DNA of 64,000 nucleotides from JAITMY01 sp031553765 (GTDB taxonomy: Bacteria; Bacteroidota; Bacteroidia; Bacteroidales; UBA932), in NCBI GenBank assembly GCA_031553765.1, contig JAVBKY010000003.1:682001-746000 (forward strand). The letters run 5' to 3'. Positions 36,138 through 45,337 of the stretch are shown here, one piece after another. The notes under the pieces were generated by a model. The model did not search any database. It was not told the origin of the DNA and worked only from the letters and a program-made list of their open reading frames with translations. How positions within the stretch are numbered: position 1 is the first letter of the stretch; every line of letters starts with the position of its first letter. The position numbers and the translations under genes were made by a program.

Positions 36138-36542
36138 ATGCCAACAATTCAGCAGTTAGTTAGAAAAGGAAGGACCGAGCTGGTACAAAAAAGTAAATCG
36201 CCCGCCCTTAACTCTTGCCCGCAACGCCGTGGCGTGTGCGTGCGTGTGTACACCACCACCCCCAAAAAGCCTAACTCGGCTATGCGTAAGGTGGCTCGTG
36301 TGCGTTTGACCAACCAAAAAGAGGTGAACGCCTACATCCCGGGAGAAGGTCACAACCTCCAGGAGCACTCAATTGTACTTGTACGCGGTGGTCGTGTAAA
36401 AGACCTCCCCGGTGTACGTTACCACTTGGTTCGTGGTACCCTCGATGCCTCAGGCGTTGAAGGTCGTCGCCAAAGCCGTTCATGCTACGGTGCAAAGCGT
36501 CCAAAACCAGGAGCAGCAGCAGCACCCGCAAAGAAGAAGTAA
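36138..36542 (+). CDS. rpsL: 30S ribosomal protein S12
   Basis: 134 aa, decoding-centre protein. Streptomycin-site residues are wild type: Lys in TTPKKPNSAMRK and in GGRVKDLPGVRYH. Ends in an Ala/Lys tail (GAAAAPAKKK). First gene of the superoperon; 44 bp to rpsG. Confidence 0.98.
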   Translation: MPTIQQLVRKGRTELVQKSKSPALNSCPQRRGVCVRVYTTTPKKPNSAMRKVARVRLTNQKEVNAYIPGEGHNLQEHSIVLVRGGRVKDLPGVRYHLVRGTLDASGVEGRRQSRSCYGAKRPKPGAAAAPAKKK

Positions 36543-36586
36543 TCTGAAAAAGACATTTTCACAACAATAATTTATAAATCTCTCAA

Positions 36587-37063
36587 ATGAGAAAAGCAAA
36601 GCCAAAAAAACGAATTCTACTTCCCGACCCTAAGTTCGGCGATGTGTTGGTAACACGTTTTGTGAACGACCTTATGGTGGATGGTAAGAAGAGTATTGCC
36701 TACGGTATCTTTTATGATGCAATTGACATAGTAGGTGAGAAGATGAAGGACGCTGACAAGGCCCCGCTAGACATCTGGAAAAAAGCGCTGGAAAACATTA
36801 CCCCTTCAGTAGAGGTAAAGAGCCGCCGTATTGGTGGTGCAAACTTCCAAGTGCCAACCGAAGTTCGCCCCGATCGTAAAGTTGCGATCTGCGTGAAGAA
36901 CATGATTAAGTACGCTCGTACCCGTAACGGTAAATCAATGGCTGAAAAGTTGGCCGGCGAGTTTATGGCCGCTTACAACGAGGAGGGTGGCGCATTTAAG
37001 CGTAAGGAAGACATGCACAAGATGGCTGAGGCCAACCGCGCATTTGCCCACTACAAGGTTTAA
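36587..37063 (+). CDS. rpsG: 30S ribosomal protein S7
   Basis: 158 aa, primary 16S 3'-domain binder. Recognised by RKAKPKKRILLPDPKFGDVL at the N-terminus, GGANFQVPTEVRPDRK and the C-terminal ANRAFAHYKV. A-rich leader without Shine-Dalgarno, as in most genes here. Confidence 0.98.
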   Translation: MRKAKPKKRILLPDPKFGDVLVTRFVNDLMVDGKKSIAYGIFYDAIDIVGEKMKDADKAPLDIWKKALENITPSVEVKSRRIGGANFQVPTEVRPDRKVAICVKNMIKYARTRNGKSMAEKLAGEFMAAYNEEGGAFKRKEDMHKMAEANRAFAHYKV

Positions 37064-37099
37064 CCAGATAACATCGAATAAGGACGATAATATAAGACG

Positions 37100-39226
37100 A
37101 TGGCAAGAGACTTAGCATATACGCGCAACATTGGTATTATGGCACACATTGATGCCGGTAAAACCACCACAAGTGAGCGCATTCTTTACTACACAGGCAA
37201 AACGCACAAAATTGGTGAAACCCACGAGGGTAGCGCTACCATGGACTGGATGGCTCAGGAGCAAGAGCGTGGTATTACCATTACCTCGGCTGCTACCACC
37301 ACTTTTTGGAACTATGGCGGACAAACCTACCACATCAACCTGATTGATACCCCGGGCCACGTGGACTTTACCGTTGAGGTAGAGCGTTCACTGCGCGTGC
37401 TCGATGGTACCGTGGCTACATTTTGTGCTGTAGGTGGTGTAGAACCTCAATCTGAAACCGTTTGGCGTCAGAGCGAAAAGTATCATGTACCAAAGGTTGC
37501 CTACATCAACAAGATGGACCGCACTGGTGCTGACTTCTTCAACGTAGTTAAGGAAATCAAGGAAAAATTGGGTGCTAACCCTGTTCCCGTGGTTCTCCCT
37601 ATTGGTGCTGAAGATAAGTTCACCGGTTTGATCGACCTTATTGCCAACAAGGCGCTGATTTATGATTCAAACAGCAAGGAGTTGGTGAACTACACCATTG
37701 AAGATATACCCGCTAACATGGTGGCTGAGGCCAACGAGTGGCGCGGTAAACTTATCGAGTCTATTGCCGAGTACAACGACGCGCTGCTCGAGAAGTTCTT
37801 CGAAAACCCCGACTCTATTACCGAGGACGAAATTATTGAAACTATCCGCAAGGCTACCATTGGCATGAGCATTGTGCCGGTAATGTGCGGTTCATCATTT
37901 AAGAACAAAGGTGTTCAGTACTTGCTGAACTCAGTAGTTCGCTTCCTGCCCAGCCCCCTCGATAAGGGCGCGGTGGTAGGTATCGACGTTAATGATCCCG
38001 AGAAGTCAATTGAGCGTAAGCCTTTGGTTACGGAGCCCTTCTGCGGCTTGGCATTTAAGATAGCTACCGACCCCTTCGTAGGTCGTTTGGCTTTCGTTCG
38101 TGCTTATTCTGGTCGTCTTGACGCAGGTTCATACGTGTTTAACCCCCGTTCAGACAAAAAAGAGCGTATTTCACGCTTGTACCAAATGCACTCAAACAAG
38201 CAAAACCCCATTGAATTCCTAGAGGCAGGCGACATTGGCGCATGCGTAGGTTTCAAGGATTTGCGCACCGGTGATACCGTATGTGACGAAAAGTCACCCA
38301 TCGTACTTGAGTCTATGACCTTCCCCGATCCCGTTATCGGTTTGGCAGTAGAACCCAAAACCCAAAAGGACTTGGATAAGTTGGGTATTGGCTTGAGTAA
38401 GTTGGCTGAAGAAGACCCCACCTTCACCGTTAAAACCGATGAAGAAACAGGTCAAACCGTTATCAGCGGTATGGGTGAGCTGCACCTCGAAATCATTGTT
38501 GACCGTCTGAAGCGCGAATTTGGCGTGGAGGTTAACCAAGGTGCTCCCCAAGTTAACTATAAGGAAACCATCCGTGGCAGCGTTGAGCACCGTGAAGTGT
38601 TCAAGAAGCAAACCGGTGGTCGTGGTAAGTTCGCCGATATCATCGTAGAAATTGGTCCCGCTGACGAAAACGTAGTGGGTCTCCAATTTGTTGACGTAGT
38701 AAAGGGCGGTAACATTCCCCGTGAATTTATCCCCGCTATCGAAAAAGGATTTAAGTCAGCCATGAGCAATGGCGTGTTGGCAGGTTATGAAATTCCCGCC
38801 ATGAAGGTAACCGTTAAGGACGGTTCATTCCACCCCGTTGACTCTGATGCACTTTCATTCGAAATTTGCGCTCGTGCAGCTTTCCGTCACGCTTGCCCCA
38901 AGGCAAATCCCGTGATTATGGAGCCTATCATGTCGCTTGAAGTAGTAACCCCCGAGGATTACATGGGTGACATCATTGGTGACTTGAACAAGCGCCGCGG
39001 TCAAATCCAGAACATGGACTCAAAGGGCAACGCCCGCGTAATTAAGGCTATTGTTCCCCTTTCGGAGCAGTTTGGCTACGTTACCGTGCTACGTACCCTC
39101 AGCTCAGGTCGTGCAACCTCTACCATGGAGTTTGACCACTACTCTGAAGTACCCGCTAACCTCGCTAAGGAAATTATCGAGAAGGCAGCAGGTAAGAAGA
39201 AGGGTGCTAAGGAGGACGAAGAGTAA
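37100..39226 (+). CDS. fusA: elongation factor G
   Basis: 708-aa GTPase driving translocation. G1 AHIDAGKTTTSERILYYTGK, G3 DTPGHVDF, G4 NKMD; five domains complete, Lys/Glu-rich end (KKKGAKEDEE). In many bacteria tuf follows; here rpsJ follows directly after 40 bp. Confidence 0.98.
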   Translation: MARDLAYTRNIGIMAHIDAGKTTTSERILYYTGKTHKIGETHEGSATMDWMAQEQERGITITSAATTTFWNYGGQTYHINLIDTPGHVDFTVEVERSLRVLDGTVATFCAVGGVEPQSETVWRQSEKYHVPKVAYINKMDRTGADFFNVVKEIKEKLGANPVPVVLPIGAEDKFTGLIDLIANKALIYDSNSKELVNYTIEDIPANMVAEANEWRGKLIESIAEYNDALLEKFFENPDSITEDEIIETIRKATIGMSIVPVMCGSSFKNKGVQYLLNSVVRFLPSPLDKGAVVGIDVNDPEKSIERKPLVTEPFCGLAFKIATDPFVGRLAFVRAYSGRLDAGSYVFNPRSDKKERISRLYQMHSNKQNPIEFLEAGDIGACVGFKDLRTGDTVCDEKSPIVLESMTFPDPVIGLAVEPKTQKDLDKLGIGLSKLAEEDPTFTVKTDEETGQTVISGMGELHLEIIVDRLKREFGVEVNQGAPQVNYKETIRGSVEHREVFKKQTGGRGKFADIIVEIGPADENVVGLQFVDVVKGGNIPREFIPAIEKGFKSAMSNGVLAGYEIPAMKVTVKDGSFHPVDSDALSFEICARAAFRHACPKANPVIMEPIMSLEVVTPEDYMGDIIGDLNKRRGQIQNMDSKGNARVIKAIVPLSEQFGYVTVLRTLSSGRATSTMEFDHYSEVPANLAKEIIEKAAGKKKGAKEDEE

Positions 39227-39266
39227 TCTTTTTACGAGAGAAAATAAAAAACGATTCATAAATCAT

Positions 39267-39572
39267 ATGAGCCAAAAAATTAGAATAAAGTTGAAATCGT
39301 ACGACCATTCCCTGGTGGACAAGTCGTCGGAGAAAATCGTGAAAACGGTGAAGGCAACAGGTGCTGTAGTAAGCGGTCCTATACCCTTGCCCACGCAAAA
39401 GAAAATTTTCACGGTTAACCGTGCAACTTTCGTAAACAAGAAGTCACGTGAGCAGTTCCAACTCAGCACATACAAGCGCCTGTTGGATATCTACAGTTCA
39501 ACGCCTAAAACCGTTGACGCCCTGATGAAGCTCGAATTGCCTAGTGGCGTTGAGGTAGAAATCAAGGTATGA
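39267..39572 (+). CDS. rpsJ: 30S ribosomal protein S10
   Basis: 101 aa from ATG at 39267 (MSQKIRIKLKSYDHSLVDKS). The reading frame continues further upstream into fusA but the family begins at this Met. S10 also serves as NusE in antitermination. A 113-bp gap with a hairpin follows. Confidence 0.97.
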   Translation: MSQKIRIKLKSYDHSLVDKSSEKIVKTVKATGAVVSGPIPLPTQKKIFTVNRATFVNKKSREQFQLSTYKRLLDIYSSTPKTVDALMKLELPSGVEVEIKV

Positions 39573-39590
39573 TAATTTTGACCTGAGATT

Positions 39591-39627
39591 ACCCGATATG
39601 CGACCTGAGAAATGTCGCATATCGGGT
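39591..39627. repeat. palindrome between rpsJ and rplC
   Basis: Perfect 14-bp stem ACCCGATATGCGAC / GTCGCATATCGGGT with a 9-nt loop, followed by degenerate gtcgcatgtcg copies. Related to the sequences at 48447 and 48980. Confidence 0.8.
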
Positions 39628-39685
39628 GTCGCATGTCGAATGTCAAACAACAAAGTCTTTTTTAATTTCATTTTTATAAACAAAC

Positions 39686-40315
39686 ATGGCAGGAATTATT
39701 GGAAAAAAAATCGGAATGACTTCCGTTTTCGATGCAGCCGGGAAAAACATCCCTTGCACCGTTATTGAAGCTGGCCCATGTGTTGTCACGCAAGTTAAGA
39801 CCGTTGAAAACGACGGTTATGCAGCAGTGCAGCTTGCCTATGACGATAAGAAGGAAAAGAGCACAACCTCAGGTTTGCTCGGACACTTCAAAAAAGCCGG
39901 TACCACCCCCAAAGTTAAGGTGGTAGAGTTTCCCGTTTTCGCGGGAAAAGAAGAGAAAGAATTGGCAGCAGGTGATCAAGTTACCGTTGACCTTTTCATT
40001 GAAAACGACTGGGTTGACGTAGTCGGTACCTCAAAGGGTAAAGGCTTTCAGGGTGTTGTTCGTCGCCACGGCTTTAAGGGCGTAGGCGGTCAAACTCACG
40101 GTCAGCACAACCGTCTTCGCGCCCCCGGTTCGGCCGGCGCATCATCGTATCCCTCACGCGTACTCCCCGGTCGTAAGCTTGGTGGTCGCATGGGTGGCGA
40201 TCGCGTAAAGGTGCTAAACCTTGTTATTGTGAAGTTGATCCCCGAAAGCAACCTAATGCTGGTAAAGGGCTCGGTTCCGGGTGCTATAGGTTCTTACTTA
40301 CTAATTGAGGATTAA
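39686..40315 (+). CDS. rplC: 50S ribosomal protein L3
   Basis: 209 aa; reaches the peptidyl-transferase centre. GGQTHGQHNRLRAPGSAGA contains the Gln methylated by PrmB in other bacteria. 5 bp before rplD. Confidence 0.98.
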   Translation: MAGIIGKKIGMTSVFDAAGKNIPCTVIEAGPCVVTQVKTVENDGYAAVQLAYDDKKEKSTTSGLLGHFKKAGTTPKVKVVEFPVFAGKEEKELAAGDQVTVDLFIENDWVDVVGTSKGKGFQGVVRRHGFKGVGGQTHGQHNRLRAPGSAGASSYPSRVLPGRKLGGRMGGDRVKVLNLVIVKLIPESNLMLVKGSVPGAIGSYLLIED

Positions 40316-40320
40316 GGAAT

Positions 40321-40953
40321 ATGGAGTTATCAGTATATAACATCGAAGGAAAGCAAACATCGAAAAAGGTAAACCTTGACGATGCGGTATTCGGTATTGA
40401 GCCGAATGACCACGCTATCTACCTCGACGTAAAGCAAATTCTTGCTAATCGTCGTCAAGGTACGCACAAGTCAAAGCAGCGTGCCGAGGTACACTACAGC
40501 ACTAAGAAGCTTAAGCGCCAAAAGGGCACCGGTGGTGCTCGTGCAGGTAGCATTAAGTCACCCCTATTTGTAGGTGGTGGTCGCATATTTGGCCCAGTGC
40601 CCCGCGATTACAGCCACAAGCTTAACAAGAAGCAAAAGGCATTAGCACGTCGTAGTGCGCTGGCTCAAAAGGCGTTGGGCAACAACATCCGCGTGGTTGA
40701 AAACCTCGTGTTTGACGCACCCAAAACCAAGGAATTTCTCAAGATGTGGGAAAACCAACAGCTAAGCGGAAAAAAGCTACTCGTAGTGCTGCCCGAATCA
40801 AATAATAATGTATATTTGTCGTCCCGCAATTTGCCCCACGTAAAGACCATAACAGCCAATGAGTTAAATACTTATGATGTTATGAATGCAAACGATTTGT
40901 TGCTGCTCGAGGGCTCGGTTGACGTTATTAACCAACTACTAGGGGCTGAATAA
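40321..40953 (+). CDS. rplD: 50S ribosomal protein L4
   Basis: 210 aa; lines the exit tunnel. The extended loop is seen in KLKRQKGTGGARAGSIKSPL. In E. coli L4 represses its own S10 operon; no such leader is visible here, since the transcript starts far upstream at rpsL. Confidence 0.97.
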   Translation: MELSVYNIEGKQTSKKVNLDDAVFGIEPNDHAIYLDVKQILANRRQGTHKSKQRAEVHYSTKKLKRQKGTGGARAGSIKSPLFVGGGRIFGPVPRDYSHKLNKKQKALARRSALAQKALGNNIRVVENLVFDAPKTKEFLKMWENQQLSGKKLLVVLPESNNNVYLSSRNLPHVKTITANELNTYDVMNANDLLLLEGSVDVINQLLGAE

Positions 40954-40966
40954 GCTAAATTTAACA

Positions 40967-41260
40967 ATGAGTACACAACTGATTAAGCCACTTATAACCG
41001 AAAAAATGACGGCTCAGGGCGATAAGCTGAATCGTTACGGTTTTGTTGTTGAGCCCAGGGCCAACAAGCTGGAGATCAAGGACGCAGTAGAAAAAATGTA
41101 TGGCGTTAAGGTTACCAACATTAACACCATCAACTACCGTGGAAAGAACAAAACCCGCTTTACTAAGGCAGGTATTCTTAGCGGCCGCACCGTTCACCGC
41201 AAAAAAGCGATTGTAACGTTGGCAGAAGGCGATAAAATTGATTTTTACAGTAACATCTAA
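40967..41260 (+). CDS. rplW: 50S ribosomal protein L23
   Basis: 97 aa; binds 23S rRNA at the exit site and contacts SRP and trigger factor. LIKPLITEKMTAQGDKLNRY and VEKMYGVKVTNINTINYRGK are characteristic. Confidence 0.97.
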   Translation: MSTQLIKPLITEKMTAQGDKLNRYGFVVEPRANKLEIKDAVEKMYGVKVTNINTINYRGKNKTRFTKAGILSGRTVHRKKAIVTLAEGDKIDFYSNI

Positions 41261-41268
41261 AAAGCACC

Positions 41269-42093
41269 ATGGCGCTCAGAAAATTTAAGCCCGTAACGCC
41301 GGGTACAAGACATAAGGTGATTTCAAGTTTTGATGAAATTACCTGCTCAACCCCCGAAAAATCACTGTTGGAACCAAATCCCAGCAGCGGTGGACGTAAT
41401 AGCCAAGGTCGTATGACCATGCGCTACATGGGAGGTGGACACAAGCGTATGTATCGTATTATCGACTTCAAGCGCGATAAGGATAACTTCGCTGCAACCG
41501 TTAAAACAATTGAGTATGACCCCAACCGCAACGCACTCTTTGCGCTTGTAGTGTACGCCGATGGAGAAAAGCGCTACATCTTCGCTCCCGTTGGCTTGCA
41601 GGTAGGTCAGAAAATACAGTCGGGCAAAGGCGCTGCCCCTGAAGTGGGCAACACCCTTTTCCTTTCCGAAATACCTCTAGGTACTGTGGTACACAACATC
41701 GAGCTTACGCCCGGTCAAGGTGCTACCATGGCACGCAGCGCAGGTACCTCAGCGCAGCTGTTGGCTCGCGAAGGTAACCACGCCGTACTGAAGTTGCCTT
41801 CAGGTGAAAGCCGCATGGTGTTAGTAACCTGCCGCGCTACTATTGGCTCGGTATCTAACCCCGATGCGCAGAACGAATCACATGGTAAGGCCGGACGCAA
41901 GCGCTGGCTCGGTCGTCGTCCCCGCAACCGCGGTGTGGCAATGAACCCCGTTGACCACCCCATGGGCGGTGGTGAAGGTAAGAACTCCGGAGGCCACCCT
42001 CGCTCACGCAAGGGCTTGTTGGCTAAGGGTAAGAAGACCCGCAATCCGAAGAAGACTACTTCAAAGTTCATCATTGAAAGAAGGAAAAAGTAA
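41269..42093 (+). CDS. rplB: 50S ribosomal protein L2
   Basis: 274 aa; needed for subunit joining and peptidyl transfer. NPVDHPMGGGEGK contains the conserved His near the catalytic centre; HPRSRKGLLAKGKKTR follows. Confidence 0.98.
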   Translation: MALRKFKPVTPGTRHKVISSFDEITCSTPEKSLLEPNPSSGGRNSQGRMTMRYMGGGHKRMYRIIDFKRDKDNFAATVKTIEYDPNRNALFALVVYADGEKRYIFAPVGLQVGQKIQSGKGAAPEVGNTLFLSEIPLGTVVHNIELTPGQGATMARSAGTSAQLLAREGNHAVLKLPSGESRMVLVTCRATIGSVSNPDAQNESHGKAGRKRWLGRRPRNRGVAMNPVDHPMGGGEGKNSGGHPRSRKGLLAKGKKTRNPKKTTSKFIIERRKK

Positions 42094-42114
42094 CCGATTA
42101 AAGAAGGAACAACA

Positions 42115-42378
42115 ATGAGCCGTTCATTAAAAAAAGGACCATATATTGACCAAAACCTTGAAAAAAAGGTTGATACTATGAACACTGGCAAGAAAAAAGC
42201 CGTGGTTAAAACTTGGGCACGCGCCAGCATGATTCCACCCGATTTTGTGGGTCACACCATTGCTGTGCACAACGGTAACAAGTTTATTCCGGTTTACGTA
42301 ACCGAGAACATGGTTGGTCACAAGCTCGGCGAATTTGCGCCGACCCGTACCTTCAAAGGTCACTCGGGTAACCGCTAA
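42115..42378 (+). CDS. rpsS: 30S ribosomal protein S19
   Basis: 87 aa; 30S head, near bridge B1a. MSRSLKKGPYIDQNLEKKVD and KLGEFAPTRTFKGHSGNR match the family. A weak AAGGA site stands 6 bp before the ATG. Confidence 0.97.
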   Translation: MSRSLKKGPYIDQNLEKKVDTMNTGKKKAVVKTWARASMIPPDFVGHTIAVHNGNKFIPVYVTENMVGHKLGEFAPTRTFKGHSGNR

Positions 42379-42416
42379 TAATTAAGTAAGTAAAAAATCT
42401 GAATAAATCCGTAGTA

Positions 42417-42848
42417 ATGGGTGCTAGAAAAAGATTAAGAGCTGAGCAACTCAAGGCAGACAAGAAGCAAAAGGCGGGAGCCGTGCTTCGCAATTGCCCC
42501 TCATCGCCCCGCAAAATGAGGCTTGTAGCCGACATGATTCGCGGTATTGAGGTCAACAAAGCGCTGGGAATTTTGAAATTCTCTAAGAAACACGCTTCAA
42601 TGGACTTGGAAAAACTTCTTAAGTCGGCTATTGCCAACTGGGAGTCGAAGAACCAAGCTGACAAGCGTGACTTGGAAGAGGGCAGCGTTTTTGTAAAAGA
42701 AATTTTTGTTGACGGTGGTCGCATGCTGAAGCGCATTTCACCTGCTCCGCAGGGTCGTGCCTACCGCGTTCGCAAACGTTCAAACCACGTAAATATCGTA
42801 CTTGGTAGCAAAAAGCAAGTAGAAACCGTAACCGAAAAAGAAGCATAG
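42417..42848 (+). CDS. rplV: 50S ribosomal protein L22
   Basis: 143 aa; exit-tunnel protein. NCPSSPRKMRLVADMIRG and the loop RISPAPQGRAYRVRKRSNH (macrolide-resistance hotspot) are present. 4 bp to rpsC. Confidence 0.97.
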   Translation: MGARKRLRAEQLKADKKQKAGAVLRNCPSSPRKMRLVADMIRGIEVNKALGILKFSKKHASMDLEKLLKSAIANWESKNQADKRDLEEGSVFVKEIFVDGGRMLKRISPAPQGRAYRVRKRSNHVNIVLGSKKQVETVTEKEA

Positions 42849-42852
42849 TAAG

Positions 42853-43665
42853 ATGGGACAAAAAATTAACCCGATAAGCAATCGTATAGGCATCATTCGC
42901 GGCTGGGATTCTAACTGGTACGGTGGTAACAAGTATGCTACTAAGTTGGTAGAGGATTCAAAAATCCGTAAATACCTCAACGAGCGCTTGGCTAAAGCTA
43001 GCCTTTCGCGCATTATCATTGAGCGCACCCTGAAGCTCGTTACCGTAACCATTAACACGGCTCGTCCCGGCGTTATCATCGGTAAGGGAGGTCAGGAAGT
43101 GGACAAGTTGAAGGAAGAGTTGAAGAAGCTCACCGGAAAGGATGTTCAAATCAACATTTTTGAAGTAAAGCGTCCTGAATTGGATGCCGTTATCGTAGGT
43201 AACAATATTGCACGTCAGCTAGAAGGTCGTATCTCACACCGTCGCGCTATCAAGACCGCTATGGCTTCAACCATGCGTCTGGGTGCCGAAGGTATTAAGG
43301 TGCAAATTTCAGGTCGCGTAGGTGGCGCCGAAATTGCTCGTAGCGAAACCATGAAGGAAGGTCGCATACCCTTGCACACACTTCGTGCGGATATTGACTA
43401 CGCTTTGGCTGAAGCTTTGACCAAAGTAGGTTTGCTCGGCATTAAGGTATGGATTTGCAACGGTGAAGTATACGGCAAGCGTGACTTGTTGCCTAACGTG
43501 GGTGTAGCAGCCGGAAACGGTCCTGCATCAATGGGTGGTGACGATCGTGGTGGTCGTGGCGGTGATCGTCGTGGTGGCCGCGGTGGCGACCGTCGTGGCG
43601 GTGATCGTGGTGGCCGTGGCGGAGAGCGTCGCGGTGGTGGCGAAGGTCGTGCTCCAAGAAAGTAA
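42853..43665 (+). CDS. rpsC: 30S ribosomal protein S3 with RGG-rich tail
   Basis: 270 aa, longer than E. coli S3 (233). KH domain with VIIGKGGQEVDKLKEEL and the mRNA-entry helicase-type C-domain are normal to about residue 225. After NGPASMG a ~45-residue tail of Arg-Gly-Gly/Asp repeats follows (DRGGRGGDRRGG and so on). The tail is probably disordered and RNA-binding; its role is unknown. Confidence 0.97.
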   Translation: MGQKINPISNRIGIIRGWDSNWYGGNKYATKLVEDSKIRKYLNERLAKASLSRIIIERTLKLVTVTINTARPGVIIGKGGQEVDKLKEELKKLTGKDVQINIFEVKRPELDAVIVGNNIARQLEGRISHRRAIKTAMASTMRLGAEGIKVQISGRVGGAEIARSETMKEGRIPLHTLRADIDYALAEALTKVGLLGIKVWICNGEVYGKRDLLPNVGVAAGNGPASMGGDDRGGRGGDRRGGRGGDRRGGDRGGRGGERRGGGEGRAPRK

Positions 43666-43687
43666 AATTTAGAGAAAGTAAAATAAA

Positions 43688-44119
43688 ATGTTACAGCCTA
43701 AAAAAACAACATACAGAAGGGTACAGAAAGGCAGAATGAAGGGTATCGCTCAGCGCGGTAGCCAACTCGCCTTCGGCTCATTCGGTATCAAGACGATGGA
43801 GTCTTGCTGGATCACCGGTAAGCAAATTGAGGCAGCCCGTCAGGCCATCACCCGCTACATGAAGCGTGAAGGTCAAATGTGGATTCGCATATTCCCCGAT
43901 AAGCCCATTACCAAGAAGCCCGCTGAGGTGCGCATGGGTAAGGGTAAGGGTGCCCCCGAAGGCTTTGTGGCTCCGGTTACTCCCGGCCGCATGCTCTTCG
44001 AAATCGAAGGTGTTCCCTTTGCCGTAGCGCAAGAAGCGCTTCGCCTTGGAGCTCAAAAGTTGCCTGTTACTACCAAGTTTGTAGTGCGCAGGGATTATGT
44101 AATGGAAACAGCAGAATAA
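43688..44119 (+). CDS. rplP: 50S ribosomal protein L16
   Basis: 143 aa; A-site side of the 50S. KYRRVQKGRMKG-type start (TYRRVQKGRMKGIAQRG) and the conserved RIFPDKPITKKPAEVRMGKG. 13 bp to rpmC. Confidence 0.97.
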   Translation: MLQPKKTTYRRVQKGRMKGIAQRGSQLAFGSFGIKTMESCWITGKQIEAARQAITRYMKREGQMWIRIFPDKPITKKPAEVRMGKGKGAPEGFVAPVTPGRMLFEIEGVPFAVAQEALRLGAQKLPVTTKFVVRRDYVMETAE

Positions 44120-44132
44120 GGAGGCCCATAGC

Positions 44133-44333
44133 ATGAAAGTAGCAGAAGTAAAAGAAATGTCAACCAAAGAGCTTCTCGAAAAGGTTGAACTTGAAAAAGG
44201 CCAAATGGCTAAGATGCGCCTCAACCATGCCATCTCACCCGTTGAAAATACGGCTAAGATAAAGCAAGCCCGCAAGGACATTGCCCGCATGATGACCATT
44301 TTGCGCGAAAGAGAAATTAACGAGAAAAAATAG
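44133..44333 (+). CDS. rpmC: 50S ribosomal protein L29
   Basis: 66 aa; helical hairpin near the exit site. Unusually for this window it has a textbook AAGGAGG (44118-44124) 8 nt before the ATG. Confidence 0.95.
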   Translation: MKVAEVKEMSTKELLEKVELEKGQMAKMRLNHAISPVENTAKIKQARKDIARMMTILREREINEKK

Positions 44334-44341
44334 TAACCTCA

Positions 44342-44605
44342 ATGGAAACCACAGCAAGAAGCCTTAGAAAGGAAAGAATAGGCGTTGTAACTAGCAACAA
44401 GATGGACAAATCCATTGTGGTTGCCGTACAGCGTAAGGTAAAACACCCCGTTTACGGAAAGTTCCTTAGCAGCACCACCAAGTTTGTTGCGCACGACGAA
44501 AAGAACGAGTGCAGCGAAGGTGATACTGTAAAAATTATGGAAACACGCCCTCTGAGCAAGAGTAAGCGTTGGAGATTAGTAGAAATCGTAGAAAAAGTTA
44601 AGTAA
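44342..44605 (+). CDS. rpsQ: 30S ribosomal protein S17
   Basis: 87 aa; OB-fold 16S binder. RKERIGVVTSNKMDKSIVVA and VKHPVYGKFLSSTTKFVAHD. 3 bp to rplN. Confidence 0.97.
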   Translation: METTARSLRKERIGVVTSNKMDKSIVVAVQRKVKHPVYGKFLSSTTKFVAHDEKNECSEGDTVKIMETRPLSKSKRWRLVEIVEKVK

Positions 44606-44608
44606 GCC

Positions 44609-44974
44609 ATGATACAGCAAGAATCGAGACTACAGGTGGCCGACAACAGTGGTGCAAAAGAAGTTCTCTGCATTCGCGTGTTGGGTGGTACCAAAAGGCG
44701 TTACGCCTCTATTGGTGACAAAATCGTAGTGAGCGTGAAGAGCGCCGCTGCCGGTGGCGATACCAAAAAGGGTAGCGTATCAAAGGCCGTAATCGTACGC
44801 ACAAGCAAAGAGGTGCGCCGCGCCGACGGTTCATACATTCGCTTTGACGACAACGCTTGCGTGTTGTTGAATACCCAAGGCGAAATCAAGGGAACCCGTA
44901 TTTTCGGCCCGGTGGCACGTGAGCTTCGCGATAGCTACATGAAGATTGTGTCGCTTGCACCCGAAGTGCTTTAA
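44609..44974 (+). CDS. rplN: 50S ribosomal protein L14
   Basis: 121 aa; MIQQESRLQVADNSGAKE and the C-terminal GTRIFGPVARELRD match the family closely. Forms the RsfS docking site in other bacteria. Confidence 0.98.
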   Translation: MIQQESRLQVADNSGAKEVLCIRVLGGTKRRYASIGDKIVVSVKSAAAGGDTKKGSVSKAVIVRTSKEVRRADGSYIRFDDNACVLLNTQGEIKGTRIFGPVARELRDSYMKIVSLAPEVL

Positions 44975-45010
44975 ACACGAGAAACAGTAATTTTTGAAAA
45001 ACAGCAAACC

Positions 45011-45337
45011 ATGTCTGGTAAAGTAAAACTTAAAATAAAAAAGGGCGATAACGTTACTGTGATTGCCGGTGATGACAAGGGCAAGAAGGGTCGTGTACTC
45101 GAAGTGCTCGTTGACGACAACCGTGCTATTGTAGAAGGCGTTAACATGGTGTCAAAGCACACTAAGCCCAATGCTAAGCATCCCCAAGGCGGCATTATTA
45201 AGCAGGAGGCTCCGATGCAAATTTCGAACCTCATGGTAAACGATGCAGAAGGCAAGCCCACTAAGGTTGGTCGTCGCATGGGCGAAAAAGGCAAATTAGT
45301 ACGCTACGCAAAAACAACTCAAGCAGAGATTAAGTAA
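45011..45337 (+). CDS. rplX: 50S ribosomal protein L24
   Basis: 108 aa; KOW motif KGDNVTVIAGDDKGKKG. Initiator of 50S assembly. Its stop codon overlaps the rplE start by one base (TAATG). Confidence 0.97.
   Translation: MSGKVKLKIKKGDNVTVIAGDDKGKKGRVLEVLVDDNRAIVEGVNMVSKHTKPNAKHPQGGIIKQEAPMQISNLMVNDAEGKPTKVGRRMGEKGKLVRYAKTTQAEIK

Noticed and set aside
39051..39266. N-terminal extension of rpsJ into fusA
   Set aside because: S10 starts at MSQKIRIK; upstream residues are fusA in another frame.
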